A DNA stretch of 53,520 bases from DATCDE01 sp038252405 (GCA_038252405.1 JBBSAJ010000016.1:1-53520), one strand, 5' to 3'; counted from the stretch's first letter, positions 36,464 to 45,118 are shown. Numbers and translations: made by a program. The notes: generated from the letters alone by a model not told the origin.

Positions 36464-36548
36464 CGGAGGGTGTGGGATTCGAACCCACGAACGGTTGCCC
36501 GTCGTGCGCTTTCAAGGCGCATGCACTCGGCCACTATGCGAACCCTCC
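36464..36548 (-). tRNA. tRNA-Ser (anticodon TGA)
   Basis: On the minus strand the acceptor GGAGGGT pairs with ACCCTCC, with G as discriminator. The anticodon loop CTTGAAA is closed by TGCGC/GCGCA. A long variable arm (ACGACGGGCAACCGT) and the T-loop GTTCGAATCCC follow. About 85 nt; CCA is not encoded. It reads UCA and UCG/UCN codons in part. Confidence 0.93.
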
Positions 36549-36646
36549 AGCGCCCGTCCGAGCCGAGGGCCGGGACGGTCGCGCCCGCATCCTCCCATCC
36601 CGGTCGGCCGTCCGGTGGGGCGCCCGCCGGCTGGCATCATCGCCGG

Positions 36647-38284
36647 GTGACCGCCACCCTGGTGGCCCGCGGCCTGTCCGCCGGGTTCGCCGACCGCACC
36701 CTGTTCGACGGCCTCCACCTGGTGGTCGCCCCCGGCGAGGTGGTGGGGCTGGTCGGGGCCAATGGGGCGGGCAAGTCGACCCTGCTGCGGATCCTGGCCG
36801 GCGGGCTCACCCCGCTGTCGGGCACGGTCACCCTGTCGCCGCCGTCCGCGATCGTCGGCTGGCTGCCACAGGAGGTGGAACGCCGACCCGGTGAGACCGT
36901 GCACGGCTACCTGGCCCGGCGCACCGGCGTGACCGAGGCGCAGGCCGTGCTCGACGCGGCCACCGACGCGCTGGCCGAGCAGCGGCCCGGCGCCGACGAC
37001 GCCTACCCGAGGGCGTTCGAGCGCTGGCTGGCTCTTGGCGCCGCGGACCTCGACGAGCGCATCGGGCAGGTGCTGGCCGACCTCGGCCTGCCGCTGGACC
37101 CGGCCCTGCCGATGAGCGGGCTGTCGGGCGGGCAGGCGGCCCGGGTGGGGCTCGCCGCGCTGCTGCTGTCCCGGTTCGACGTGCTGCTGCTGGACGAGCC
37201 GACGAACGACCTCGACCTCGACGGCCTGGAGCGGCTGGAGGCCTTCGTGACCGGCCAGCGCACCGGCATCGTCGTCGTCTCGCACGACCGCGAGTTCCTC
37301 AGCCGGTGCGTGACCACAGTGGTCGAGCTCGACCTGGCCCAGCAGGCCGTCAACGTGTTCGGTGGCGGCTACGACGCCTACCTGGAGGAGCGGGAGGTGG
37401 GCCGCCGGCACGCCCGCGAGGCCTACGAGGACTACGCGGACGCCCTGGGCGGGCTGAAGGAGCGGGCTCGCACCCAGCGGGCCTGGAGCGACAAGGGCGT
37501 CGCCAAGGAGAAGCGCAAGCCGCGCGACAACGACAAGGTCGCCCGCAAGGCCCGCACCGAGGCCACCGAGAAGCAGGCCGCGAAGGCCCGACAGACCGAG
37601 CGGGCGATCGAGCGGCTGGAGGTGGTGGACGAGCCGCGCAAGGAGTGGCAGCTGCAGTACGCCATCGCCGCCGCACCCCGGTCCAGCCACGTGGTGGCGA
37701 CGCTGCGGGGGGCGGTCGCGCACCGCGGCGACTTTGTGGTCGGTCCGCTGGACCTGCAGCTGGACGCCGGCGACCGGATCGGCGTGACCGGCCCGAACGG
37801 GGGCGGCAAGAGCACGCTGCTGGCGATGCTGCTCGGGCGGCTGCCCCTGGACGCCGGCAGCTCGACGCTGGGCCGCAGCGTCGCCGTGGGCGAGGTGGAC
37901 CAGACGCGGGCCCAGCTGGACGAGGCCGCCCCGCTGCTGGACACCATCGCGGCGCAGCTGCCGCAGTGGCCCACCTCCGAGGTGCGCACCCTGCTGGCCA
38001 AGTTCGGGCTGACCGCGGACCACGTGCTGCGGCCCACCGGGTCGCTGTCCCCGGGTGAGCGGACCCGGGCCGCGCTGGCGCTGCTGCAGGCCCGCGGGGT
38101 CAACCTGCTGGTCCTGGACGAGCCGACCAACCACCTGGACCTGCCGGCCATCGAGCAGCTGGAGGCGGCCCTGGACGCCTACGACGGCACCCTGCTGCTC
38201 GTCAGCCACGACCGCCGGCTGCTGGACGACGTGCACCTGACCCGCCGCTGGCAGGTCGACTCCGGCACCGTCCGCGAGGCGTAG
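36647..38284 (+). CDS. ABC-F family ATPase (translation factor/ribosome protection type)
   Basis: 545 residues, two ABC domains and no membrane segment. Domain 1: Walker A GLVGANGAGKSTLL, signature MSGLSGGQAARVGL, Walker B LLLDEPTNDLDL. Domain 2: GVTGPNGGGKSTLL, GSLSPGERTRAALA, LLVLDEPTNHLDL. The linker between them (about 245-330) is basic and helical, as in ABC-F proteins that act in the ribosomal E-site. It could be a housekeeping factor or give antibiotic protection. GTG 36647 is chosen since the ABC fold starts there; the frame runs upstream through the tRNA. Confidence 0.9.
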   Translation: MTATLVARGLSAGFADRTLFDGLHLVVAPGEVVGLVGANGAGKSTLLRILAGGLTPLSGTVTLSPPSAIVGWLPQEVERRPGETVHGYLARRTGVTEAQAVLDAATDALAEQRPGADDAYPRAFERWLALGAADLDERIGQVLADLGLPLDPALPMSGLSGGQAARVGLAALLLSRFDVLLLDEPTNDLDLDGLERLEAFVTGQRTGIVVVSHDREFLSRCVTTVVELDLAQQAVNVFGGGYDAYLEEREVGRRHAREAYEDYADALGGLKERARTQRAWSDKGVAKEKRKPRDNDKVARKARTEATEKQAAKARQTERAIERLEVVDEPRKEWQLQYAIAAAPRSSHVVATLRGAVAHRGDFVVGPLDLQLDAGDRIGVTGPNGGGKSTLLAMLLGRLPLDAGSSTLGRSVAVGEVDQTRAQLDEAAPLLDTIAAQLPQWPTSEVRTLLAKFGLTADHVLRPTGSLSPGERTRAALALLQARGVNLLVLDEPTNHLDLPAIEQLEAALDAYDGTLLLVSHDRRLLDDVHLTRRWQVDSGTVREA

Positions 38285-38293
38285 CCGCCCCCG

Positions 38294-39244
38294 TCAGCTG
38301 ACGTAGACGACGACCGAGTCCCCGACCCGGACCTCGGCGTACAGCGCCCGGATCCCGGCCCGGTCGCGGACGTTGACGCAGCCGTGCGAGGCGCCGGCGT
38401 ACCCCCGCGCCGCGAAGTCGCTGCTGTAGTGCACCGCCTGGCCGCGGCTGAAGAACATCGAGTACGGCATCGGCGACCCGTACAGCGTCGACACGTGGTC
38501 GATGTGCTTCCAGAACACCGTGAAGGTGCCCTCCCGGGTCGGCGTGTACTCCGAGCCGAACCGCACGTCCATCACCCGCTGCGGCGACCCGTCGACCACC
38601 CAGGCCAGCCGGCGCGCGGTCTTGTCGATGCACAGCACCCGCCCGGTGCGGCACCGGGCGTCCAGCTGCACGCCGAGCAGTTCGGTCTTCGTGGGGGTGC
38701 GCGTCTTGGCCCTTAGCGCGGTCCAGGTCGCCGGGTCGACCGTGCCGCTGGCCGCCAGCCGGTTGGCCCGTTGGAACCGCGCCACGGCGTCCCGGGTGGT
38801 CGTGCCGTAGCTGCCGTCGACCAGCCGCAGCGGGACCAGCCCGAGCTGGTGCAGCCGCGCCTCCGCCTCGCGCACGGCGGCGCCGCGGCTGTCCATCCTC
38901 AGCACGGGGGCGGCGACCGGTGTCGGTGTCGGGGCAGGGGTGACGGACGGCGCCGGCGGCGCCGGAGGCACGGACGGCGACAGCGTCCGCACCGGAGCCG
39001 CCACCGGGTGGTCGGACATCCCCACCGGCTTCGGCAGCAGGCCGACCGAGGGCGACGGCGCCATCAGCCGGGTGAGCAGGGCGGCGTCGAGCAGCTCAGG
39101 CGCGGGTCCCCAGCGCAGCCCGGCCAGCCCGAGCCCGCCGACCATGGCGAGGCCGACCGCGGCGGCGCCCAGGACCGGGGCCCGCCGCGCACCCCGCCTC
39201 CGGTGCCGCGCCACACCACCATGATCCCCCTCCCGCCCCGGCAC
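38294..39244 (-). CDS. L,D-transpeptidase (YkuD) with peptidoglycan-binding domain
   Basis: 316 residues: a short basic start, a signal anchor (about 22-42), a Pro/Ala-rich stretch (about 80-110), a PG_binding_1 domain with MDSRGAAVREAEARLHQLGL and FQRANRLAASGTVDPATWTA, then a YkuD domain. Its catalytic motif is HYSSDFAARGYAGASHGCVN. It makes 3-3 peptidoglycan cross-links outside the membrane. GTG 39244 is used because GAAGGG lies 7 nt upstream, apparently from a half family A element; GTG 39214 after GGGAGGGGG is a good alternative. It is next to another L,D-transpeptidase-type gene. Confidence 0.88.
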   Translation of the reverse strand: MPGREGDHGGVARHRRRGARRAPVLGAAAVGLAMVGGLGLAGLRWGPAPELLDAALLTRLMAPSPSVGLLPKPVGMSDHPVAAPVRTLSPSVPPAPPAPSVTPAPTPTPVAAPVLRMDSRGAAVREAEARLHQLGLVPLRLVDGSYGTTTRDAVARFQRANRLAASGTVDPATWTALRAKTRTPTKTELLGVQLDARCRTGRVLCIDKTARRLAWVVDGSPQRVMDVRFGSEYTPTREGTFTVFWKHIDHVSTLYGSPMPYSMFFSRGQAVHYSSDFAARGYAGASHGCVNVRDRAGIRALYAEVRVGDSVVVYVS

Positions 39245-39260
39245 GGAAGGTCCCTTCGGT
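39242..39260. repeat. family A half-element relic at the L,D-transpeptidase start
   Basis: CACGGAAGGTCCCTTCGGT resembles one arm of the subfamily seen at 25197 and 19989 (GAAGGGTCCCTTC). It would provide the ribosome site and GTG of the gene at 39244. Short, so partly speculative. Confidence 0.35.
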
Positions 39261-39274
39261 AGCCGTGGCCCCCG

Positions 39275-41263
39275 TCAGAGGACGCCGACAGCGGACGCCA
39301 GCGCCCCCGGCGTCACCGCACCGGGACCGCCGAGGACGTCCAGCGCGCCGGGGCGTACCGACCCCAGCCAGCCGGCCGTCGGCGACGGCAGGGCCGCCCC
39401 GGTGAGCAGCACGAGCTGCCCCAGCGTGCCCCCCGGCAGTGCGTCGACCACCGGGTCGGTGCCCGACGCCAGCGTCACCCGGGCGGTGCCCACCGAGGGG
39501 GCGAACGCGGTGGCCACGGCCACCGCCGTGTCGTACCGGCTCGCGCCGCCCAGCCGCACGGCTCCGGGCAGCGCGGCCGCGACGGCCGCCGACACCGCGC
39601 CGACCCCGCCGAGCACCGTCGTCCGGGTCACGTGCAGCGCGGCGAGCGCGTCCGCCGTGGCCACCGGCAGCCGGCCCGGCTCGGTGAGCTGGATCGGCCG
39701 GGTCAGGGGGGTCGCCGGCCCGGCCGCCGACAGGGCGTCCACCAGGTTTGCGGTCGCCCCGGACGCCACGAAGGCGGCACCGTCAGAACTGCCGACCGCC
39801 TTGGCTACCAGCGCCGCGGTGTCGTAGCGCGAGGCCCCGCCGATCCGGGTCACGTCGGTGACGCCGAGTGCGTGCAGCTGGGCCACCACGGCGTCCGACA
39901 CGGCACCGACCGCCCCCACGATGACGGCCCGCACGGCCCCGCGCCGAGTGAGGTCGGCCGCGACCGCCGCCGGCAGCGCCGCCGGCGTCGTCAGCAGCAG
40001 CGCGGCGCCGAGCCGGCCGGCCAGCGGCGCGGCCACCAGCCCGTCGACCAGGTTGGCGTCAGCCCCCGAGGCGAGGACGACGGTGGTCGCGCTGGGCGCC
40101 GCGCGTGAGCCGATGGCCACCGACGTCGTGTAGCGGTCGGTGCCGGCGACCCGGGTGGCCGGGCAGCCGGTCAGCGGGGTCACGCCGGCCCGGAACACCT
40201 CCATGGTCCAGGACAGGGTCGCCGACGGCGTCCAGCTGCTGGTCCCCGCCCGCAGCGTCATCCGGTACAGCCCCGGCGGGGCCGGGGCCCCCGCGACGGT
40301 GCCGTCCCACCGGGCCACCACCGGCTGCGCACCCGCCCCCGAGCCGGTGGCGACCGCCGCGCCGGTGCAGACGTCGGTGACCGCCAGCTGCCACCACTGC
40401 ATGCGCGCGGGCCGAGCGACCCCGACAAAGGCCCCGGTGGCCCCGGTGGCGCTGGCGTCGCGGAATGGCCCGGGCGTCACCTGGCTGGTCAGCCCGGCTG
40501 GGGTGGCGATGGTGCCGTCCAGCCAGGACGCCGGCCCGGAGACGAGCACCGGGTTGGCGGCCGGGTCCAGCCACCGCAGCAGGGCCGCCATGGCCGGCTC
40601 CGGCATGCTGATGCAGCCGGCCGTGGCCCCCGACCCGTTGACGTGCAGGAAGATCCCGCCGCCCTTGCGGGTGTCCGGCGCCTGGTAGGCGGCCGGCAGG
40701 TTGTAGTCGACGACCACGGCGTACTTGTACTGCTGGCTGGTGGTCGAGTAGTAGTCCGCCAGGTGCTCGGCCCAGTCGGCGCGCCACCGGGCGGACGCCG
40801 GACGCGAGGCCTGGAAGGTGTTGTAGGTGCCCGGGTCGCGCGGGTCGTAGACCCACCAGTCGGAGCCGTCGAACTGCCGGTAGGACAGCTTGGTCCCGGG
40901 GTTCGGCGCGCCTCCGAAGGCCGACGGCAGGGCGAAGATCCCGGCCGGTGTCGTCCCGGTGCTCTGCAGCCGGGTCGCGGCGTCGTGCATGCCGCCGAAC
41001 CCGACCTGCCCGCTCACGGCGGGGAGCGCCGCGTGCCAGGGTGAGGACGCGTCGGCGCGCTCGAAGAACTCAAGGGTCGCCGAGGTCGACGACCAGGTCG
41101 ACGACCGCGCCAGCACCACCTGCAGCGTGGACGCCGGCACCGCGAACCGGTGGACCTGGTCCAGCGACGTGCCGGCGGCGGCCGCGGAGGCCACCGGGCC
41201 GGTGAGTGGGACGACCAGCGCGCTCAGCACCGCCGCGAGGGCGAGCCAGACCCGATGCAGCAT
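39275..41263 (-). CDS. secreted L,D-transpeptidase-like protein with three cell-wall-binding repeats
   Basis: 662 residues. A signal peptide (about 1-28, ending ASAAAA) is followed by a catalytic region with PAGIFALPSAFGGAPNPGTK and GIFLHVNGSGATAGCISMPE, the His and Cys of an ErfK/YkuD-type active site. C-terminal cell wall binding repeat 2 modules start at RVAGTDRYTTSVAI, RIGGASRYDTAALV and RLGGASRYDTAVAV, with VVLASGADANLVDGL and VFIVG-like patterns between. It is exported and held on the envelope. TAGGGT 6 nt before the ATG indicates a leaderless transcript. It probably works on peptidoglycan together with the neighbouring transpeptidase. Confidence 0.87.
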   Translation of the reverse strand: MLHRVWLALAAVLSALVVPLTGPVASAAAAGTSLDQVHRFAVPASTLQVVLARSSTWSSTSATLEFFERADASSPWHAALPAVSGQVGFGGMHDAATRLQSTGTTPAGIFALPSAFGGAPNPGTKLSYRQFDGSDWWVYDPRDPGTYNTFQASRPASARWRADWAEHLADYYSTTSQQYKYAVVVDYNLPAAYQAPDTRKGGGIFLHVNGSGATAGCISMPEPAMAALLRWLDPAANPVLVSGPASWLDGTIATPAGLTSQVTPGPFRDASATGATGAFVGVARPARMQWWQLAVTDVCTGAAVATGSGAGAQPVVARWDGTVAGAPAPPGLYRMTLRAGTSSWTPSATLSWTMEVFRAGVTPLTGCPATRVAGTDRYTTSVAIGSRAAPSATTVVLASGADANLVDGLVAAPLAGRLGAALLLTTPAALPAAVAADLTRRGAVRAVIVGAVGAVSDAVVAQLHALGVTDVTRIGGASRYDTAALVAKAVGSSDGAAFVASGATANLVDALSAAGPATPLTRPIQLTEPGRLPVATADALAALHVTRTTVLGGVGAVSAAVAAALPGAVRLGGASRYDTAVAVATAFAPSVGTARVTLASGTDPVVDALPGGTLGQLVLLTGAALPSPTAGWLGSVRPGALDVLGGPGAVTPGALASAVGVL

Positions 41264-41269
41264 TCCGGC

Positions 41270-41275
41270 ACCCTA
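41270..41275 (-). promoter_or_regulatory. -10 box of a leaderless cell-wall gene promoter
   Basis: Minus-strand TAGGGT ends 6 nt before ATG 41263. Confidence 0.5.
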
Positions 41276-41322
41276 CGTCCCCTTTGTGTCGCCTTTGTCC
41301 CCATTCCCCCACCCCCCTCCTG

Positions 41323-41427
41323 CATGAAGGGCACCTTCTGTGCGCATGGCCGCACAAAGGCGCCCTTCATCCGTCGTCCATGAAGGGTGGGAAGTTGCGG
41401 CCACGCGCACAGAAGGGCCCCTTCATG
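41323..41427. repeat. family A palindromic element, inverted pair (copy 3)
   Basis: Hairpin 1 runs 41323-41370 (CATGAAGGGC to GCCCTTCAT, with TGTGCG/CGCACA inside). Hairpin 2 runs 41380-41427 and ends CCCCTTCATG. It is a shortened pair, since the segment between the hairpins is only 9 bp. It fills the space between the cell-wall gene and the CstR-controlled promoter. Confidence 0.85.
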
Positions 41428-41458
41428 CGAAGGGGGGCGGACGGCACTGGCGCAACAG

Positions 41459-41477
41459 ATACCCCCCGGGGTATAGT
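41459..41477 (+). promoter_or_regulatory. CstR operator and -10 box of the sulfur operon
   Basis: ATACCCC-CC-GGGGTAT (41459-41474) is a perfect 7-bp inverted repeat of the CsoR/CstR operator type. The -10 box TATAGT (41472-41477) starts inside it, so bound repressor would exclude polymerase. The leader continues to GAGGAG (41499-41504) and ATG 41515. Confidence 0.82.
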
Positions 41478-41514
41478 GAGGTACCCCACCCGTTGACCGA
41501 GGAGCAGTTGCCCC

Positions 41515-41838
41515 ATGGTTGAGCACGTCTCCGTGCTGGAGCTCGTCGAGGCGATCAGTCGCGACGAGGCCTATGTCGTCGACGTCCGAGAGAGCGACGA
41601 GTACGAGGCCGGCCACGTGCCGGGTGCCGTGCACGTGCCGCTGTTCCTCGTTCCCCTCAAGCACACCGAGTTCCGCACCGACCGTCCCCTGTACCTGATC
41701 TGCGAGACGGGCAACCGCAGCTACCAGGCAGGACTGTTCCTCGCCAAGAACGGCTTCGCGTCGCGTAACGTCGAGGGTGGAACCTCAGCGTGGCGCTTGA
41801 CCGGACACCCAATCGTCACCGGGAGTGCAGCAGCATGA
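41515..41838 (+). CDS. single-domain rhodanese
   Basis: 107 residues. VVDVRESDEYEAGHVPGAVH is the rhodanese strand-helix start, and the active loop is CETGNRS with Cys63. It carries persulfide sulfur between donors and acceptors in the cytosol. It is first in a four-gene operon behind a CstR-type operator, with the ribosome site GAGGAG 10 nt before ATG. It overlaps the next gene by ATGA. A tail of about 15 residues (RLTGHPIVTGSAAA) follows the fold. Confidence 0.9.
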   Translation: MVEHVSVLELVEAISRDEAYVVDVRESDEYEAGHVPGAVHVPLFLVPLKHTEFRTDRPLYLICETGNRSYQAGLFLAKNGFASRNVEGGTSAWRLTGHPIVTGSAAA

Positions 41839-43277
41839 GCGTGCAGATCGAGATCATCGAGACCCCGAACCTCGGGGACCGTTCCTACGTCGTCTCGCTG
41901 GACGGTGTCGCCGTGGTCGTCGACCCGCAGCGCGACATCGACCGGGTCCAGGCGGTCCTCACGGCCAAGCGCCTGACCGTCAGCCACGTCCTTGAGACGC
42001 ACATGCACAACGACTACGTGAGCGGTGGGCTCGAGCTGGCCAACCTGTTGGGCGCGACCTACGTCGTCCCGGCCGGCTACGACATCGCCTTCGAGGCGAT
42101 CCAGCTGGCGGACGGCGAGACCTTCACCAGCGGCGCCATGTCCTGGCGGTCGGTCCACACCCCCGGCCACACCCCGCAGCACCTGTCCTACGCGGTGTCG
42201 GTCGACGGCCGCGACGAGGCGGTGTTCACCGGCGGCTCGATGCTCTACGGCAGCGTCGGCCGGCCGGACCTGATCGGCCCTGCGCACACCCTGGGCCTGG
42301 CGCACGACCAGTGGCGCTCGATCCACAAGATCGTCGACCAGGTCGCCGGCCACGCGTCGGTGTTCCCGACCCACGGCTTCGGCAGCTTCTGCAGCGTGAC
42401 CGCGACCGTGGGCCTGGAGTCCACCGTCGCCCAGCAGCTGCGGAGCAACCCGGCGCTGCTGCTGTCCGAGCACGAGTTCGTCGACGAGCTCATCGCCGGG
42501 CTGGACTCCTACCCGACGTACTACTCGCACATGGGTCCGGCCAACGCCTCCGGCCCGGCCCCGATCGACCTGTCGCTGCCGGGTCGCGCGGACGCCGACG
42601 AGCTGCGCAAGCGGATCGAGGCCGGCGAGTGGGTCATCGACCTGCGCTCGCGGACGCTGTTCGCGCAGGGCCACCTGCGCGGCACCCTCTCCTTCGACGG
42701 TGTCGGCAACGCGGTGACCTACATCGGCTGGCTGATCCCGTGGGGCACCCCGGTGACCCTGCTGGGCGAGACCGCCGAGCAGGTGCAGGACATGCAGCGG
42801 CAGCTCGCCCAGATCGGCATCGACCGCCCGGTCGCGCACGCGACCGGTGAGCCGCAGGCCTGGGCGCCCTCGATCGAGGACGTGCTGTCCTTCCCGAGGA
42901 CCGACTTCACCGGCCTGGCGACGGCCATGACGGGCAACGCCGAGCTGCTGGTCCTGGACGCCCGGCGCAGCCTGGAGTGGCGCGACGGTCACGTCGCGGG
43001 CGCCAAGCACCTGCCGATCCACGAGCTGCTCGACCGCATCGAGGAGGTCGCGACCTGGAGCCGCGCCGCGGCGCACGCCGGGCGCGACGCCACGGTGTGG
43101 GTCTACTGCGGCAGCGGCTTCCGCGCGGCGGCCACCTGCTCGCTGCTCGAGCGGGCCGACATTCCGGCCGTGCTGGTGGACGACGCCTTCGACCAGGCGG
43201 CCAACCGCGGCGTCCCCGTGGTGGCCGAGCAGGAGCCCGAGGAGACCCAGCGCTTCGGAGCGGCGGTCACCGCGTGA
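41835..43277 (+). CDS. CstB-like fusion: metallo-beta-lactamase persulfide dioxygenase plus two rhodanese domains
   Basis: 480 residues. The MBL domain (1-250) has ETHMHNDYVSGG (His56, His58, Asp60) and HTPGHTPQHLSY (His112). The motif expected as FTGD reads FTGGS, with Gly134 where iron-dependent persulfide dioxygenases have Asp. A first rhodanese domain (about 265-350, WVIDLRSRTLFAQGHLRGTL) lacks the Cys. The second (about 375-465) has YCGSGFRAA with Cys425. This is the domain order of S. aureus CstB, which turns persulfide into thiosulfate. It overlaps both neighbours by 4 bp. The missing Asp makes iron chemistry uncertain. Confidence 0.87.
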   Translation: MSVQIEIIETPNLGDRSYVVSLDGVAVVVDPQRDIDRVQAVLTAKRLTVSHVLETHMHNDYVSGGLELANLLGATYVVPAGYDIAFEAIQLADGETFTSGAMSWRSVHTPGHTPQHLSYAVSVDGRDEAVFTGGSMLYGSVGRPDLIGPAHTLGLAHDQWRSIHKIVDQVAGHASVFPTHGFGSFCSVTATVGLESTVAQQLRSNPALLLSEHEFVDELIAGLDSYPTYYSHMGPANASGPAPIDLSLPGRADADELRKRIEAGEWVIDLRSRTLFAQGHLRGTLSFDGVGNAVTYIGWLIPWGTPVTLLGETAEQVQDMQRQLAQIGIDRPVAHATGEPQAWAPSIEDVLSFPRTDFTGLATAMTGNAELLVLDARRSLEWRDGHVAGAKHLPIHELLDRIEEVATWSRAAAHAGRDATVWVYCGSGFRAAATCSLLERADIPAVLVDDAFDQAANRGVPVVAEQEPEETQRFGAAVTA

Positions 43278-43627
43278 GCCTGTTGGACCGCTTCCGCACC
43301 CCGAAGGTCCCGGCCGAGGAAGGCCGCCAGCTGGTCAGCAACGGCGCCGTCCTGCTCGACGTCCGGGAGCCCGCCGAGTGGAACGCCGGGCACGCGCCCC
43401 AGGCCACCCACCTGCCGCTGTCGCGGCTGGCCGAGGTGGGCCGCAAGGTGCCGGCCGGCAAGAAGGTCGTCGTGGTCTGCCGCTCGGGCAACCGGTCGGC
43501 GCACGTGACCAAGGCGCTCATCAACCAGGGCTACGACGCGGTGAACCTCCGCGGCGGCATGCACGCCTGGCACTCGGCCGGAGGCCAGGTGGTCGACCGC
43601 AAGGGTCGCCCCGGCGTCATCGCCTAG
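43274..43627 (+). CDS. single-domain rhodanese
   Basis: 117 residues from GTG 43274 (GTGA overlap). VLLDVREPAEWNAGHAPQAT precedes the active loop CRSGNRS with Cys69. It ends with GGMHAWHSAGGQVVDRKGRP. It is the third sulfurtransferase of the operon, likely handing sulfane sulfur to or from the CstB-like enzyme. It is distinct in loop sequence from the 41515 rhodanese (CETGNRS), so the two probably meet different partners. Confidence 0.9.
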   Translation: MSLLDRFRTPKVPAEEGRQLVSNGAVLLDVREPAEWNAGHAPQATHLPLSRLAEVGRKVPAGKKVVVVCRSGNRSAHVTKALINQGYDAVNLRGGMHAWHSAGGQVVDRKGRPGVIA

Positions 43628-43629
43628 CT

Positions 43630-44394
43630 GTGACCGCGGCCCTCGGCGTCGCCCTCCTCGTGGGGGCGACGCTGGGGTTCGTCATGGGCCTGCTCGGCGG
43701 CGGCGGCGGGGTGCTCGGCGTCCCCCTGCTCGTCTTCGGGCTGGGCCTGACCGTGCAGCAGGCCACCACGACGTCCCTGGTGATCGTGGCGGCGGGTGCC
43801 CTGGCCGGTGTCATTCCGCACACCCGCGATGGCCGGGTGGACTGGCGGACCGGCCTCAGCTTCGGGCTGCTCGGCACCGTGGGGGCCCTGGTTGGCTCAC
43901 GCCTGTCCGTCTCGGTCCCGGAGCGGTTCCTGCTCGCCGCGTTCGCCCTGCTCCTGGTGGTCGCCGGGTGGTCGATGCTGCGCCGGCAGAAGGTGGCGGA
44001 CCCCTACCGCCCGCTGCGGGCCCCGGCCCGCTGGCCCGGGGTCGTCGCCGTCGCCACCGGCGTCGGGCTGACCACCGGATTCTTCGGCGTCGGCGGGGGG
44101 TTCATCGTGGTGCCGGCGCTGGTCACCGCCCTGCACTTCCCGGTGCGCCGGGCCGCCGCCACCAGTCTGGTCGTGATCATGGTCAACTCGCTCGTCAGCC
44201 TCGTCGCGCGCGGGTCCACGGTCGACCTCGACCTCGGGCTGACGCTGGCGCTCGTCCTGGCCGCGGCGGTGGGCTCGGTGGGCGGCGCGCTGCTGTCGCC
44301 CCGGGTCCCGGCCCCCACCCTGCGCAAGTCCTTCGGTGGTCTCACCCTGGCGGTCGCCGCCTACATGGCCGCCCAGGTCGTCGTCCTCGGCTGA
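43630..44394 (+). CDS. TauE/SafE family membrane exporter (sulfite/organosulfonate type)
   Basis: 254 residues from GTG 43630, 2 bp after the rhodanese stop. It has about eight hydrophobic segments in two homologous halves, each with a Gly-rich signature: FVMGLLGGGGGVLGVPLLVF and TGFFGVGGGFIVVPALV. The operon setting suggests export of sulfite or thiosulfate formed by the persulfide enzymes; in S. aureus a TauE protein is part of the CstR regulon. It converges on the osmC-cstR transcripts. Confidence 0.88.
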   Translation: MTAALGVALLVGATLGFVMGLLGGGGGVLGVPLLVFGLGLTVQQATTTSLVIVAAGALAGVIPHTRDGRVDWRTGLSFGLLGTVGALVGSRLSVSVPERFLLAAFALLLVVAGWSMLRRQKVADPYRPLRAPARWPGVVAVATGVGLTTGFFGVGGGFIVVPALVTALHFPVRRAAATSLVVIMVNSLVSLVARGSTVDLDLGLTLALVLAAAVGSVGGALLSPRVPAPTLRKSFGGLTLAVAAYMAAQVVVLG

Positions 44395-44433
44395 CGAGTC
44401 TGCGGACCGCCGAGCCGACGCCGCCGCTCGCGG

Positions 44434-44838
44434 TCAGGCAGTCGCGACGGGGGCGAGGGTGATCTCGACCGCCGGGGGCTCCCGCAGCGTGTTGTGCACC
44501 GAGCAGTGCTCGATGGCCTCGCGGAAGGCGTCCTCGTGCCCCGCCGGCAGGCCGGGGACCTCGACCGACAGCTGGATCCGGGTCACCCGGGTGGGCGGCA
44601 GCGCCCACTTGTACCGCGTGTGCACGGTCACCTGGTCCGGCAGGCCGTTGGCCCGCAGGTACCTGCCCGCGTAGTAGCCGATGCAGCCGGCCAGCCCGGC
44701 GACGAACAGCTCGGTGGGGGTGGGCCCGGTGTCGGTCCCGCCGGCCTTGACCGGCTGGTCGACGACCACCGAGTGCTCACCGAAGGTGATCTCGTAGGCG
44801 TCTCCGCCGCGTGAGGTGACGACGATGTCGCGCGCCAT
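44434..44838 (-). CDS. OsmC-like peroxiredoxin
   Basis: 134 residues. GPTPTELFVAGLAGCIGYYA carries the first redox Cys and EAIEHCSVHNTLREPPAVEI the second, the usual OsmC/Ohr pair. It probably reduces organic peroxides or reacts with persulfides. It lies 10 bp downstream of cstR on the same strand, so the two form an operon. OsmC homologues are common members of CsoR/CstR-regulated sulfur clusters. Confidence 0.88.
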   Translation of the reverse strand: MARDIVVTSRGGDAYEITFGEHSVVVDQPVKAGGTDTGPTPTELFVAGLAGCIGYYAGRYLRANGLPDQVTVHTRYKWALPPTRVTRIQLSVEVPGLPAGHEDAFREAIEHCSVHNTLREPPAVEITLAPVATA

Positions 44839-44848
44839 CCGCCGGCCC

Positions 44849-45118
44849 CTAGGAGAGCGACAGGAACAGCTTCTCCAGCTGCGCCTGGCTCATCGGGGGC
44901 TCTATGCCCTGCTCGATCGCGGTCTGGCACTGCCGCATGCCGCTGGCCACGACCTTGAACCCCGCCTTGTCCAGCGCCCTGGACGCGGCCGCCAGCTGGG
45001 TGACGACCTCACCGCAGTCCCGGCCGTCCTCGATCATCGCGATCACCCCGGCCACCTGGCCCTGCACCCGGCGCAGCCGGTTGACGACGTCGCGCTCGAC
45101 TCCCTCGTCGACCTGCAC
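44849..45118 (-). CDS. cstR: CstR-type persulfide-sensing repressor (CsoR family)
   Basis: 89 residues from GTG 45118, chosen because AGGAGG lies 5 nt upstream; the longer ATG frame at 45154 begins inside the -10 box. VVNRLRRVQGQVAGVIAMIE is the family start. Cys35 (GRDCGEV) and Cys64 (MRQCQTA) are 29 residues apart, as in S. aureus CstR (Cys31/Cys60). The copper-ligand His of CsoR is replaced by Gly (ASGMRQC). This combination points to a dithiol persulfide sensor rather than a copper sensor. It likely represses its own promoter and the operon at 41515. Confidence 0.88.
   Translation of the reverse strand: MQVDEGVERDVVNRLRRVQGQVAGVIAMIEDGRDCGEVVTQLAAASRALDKAGFKVVASGMRQCQTAIEQGIEPPMSQAQLEKLFLSLS

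Noticed and set aside
38521..38540. GTGAAGGTGCCCTCCCGGGT resembling a family A end
   Set aside because: It encodes a conserved part of the YkuD transpeptidase and lacks the paired arm and inner hairpin; chance similarity.
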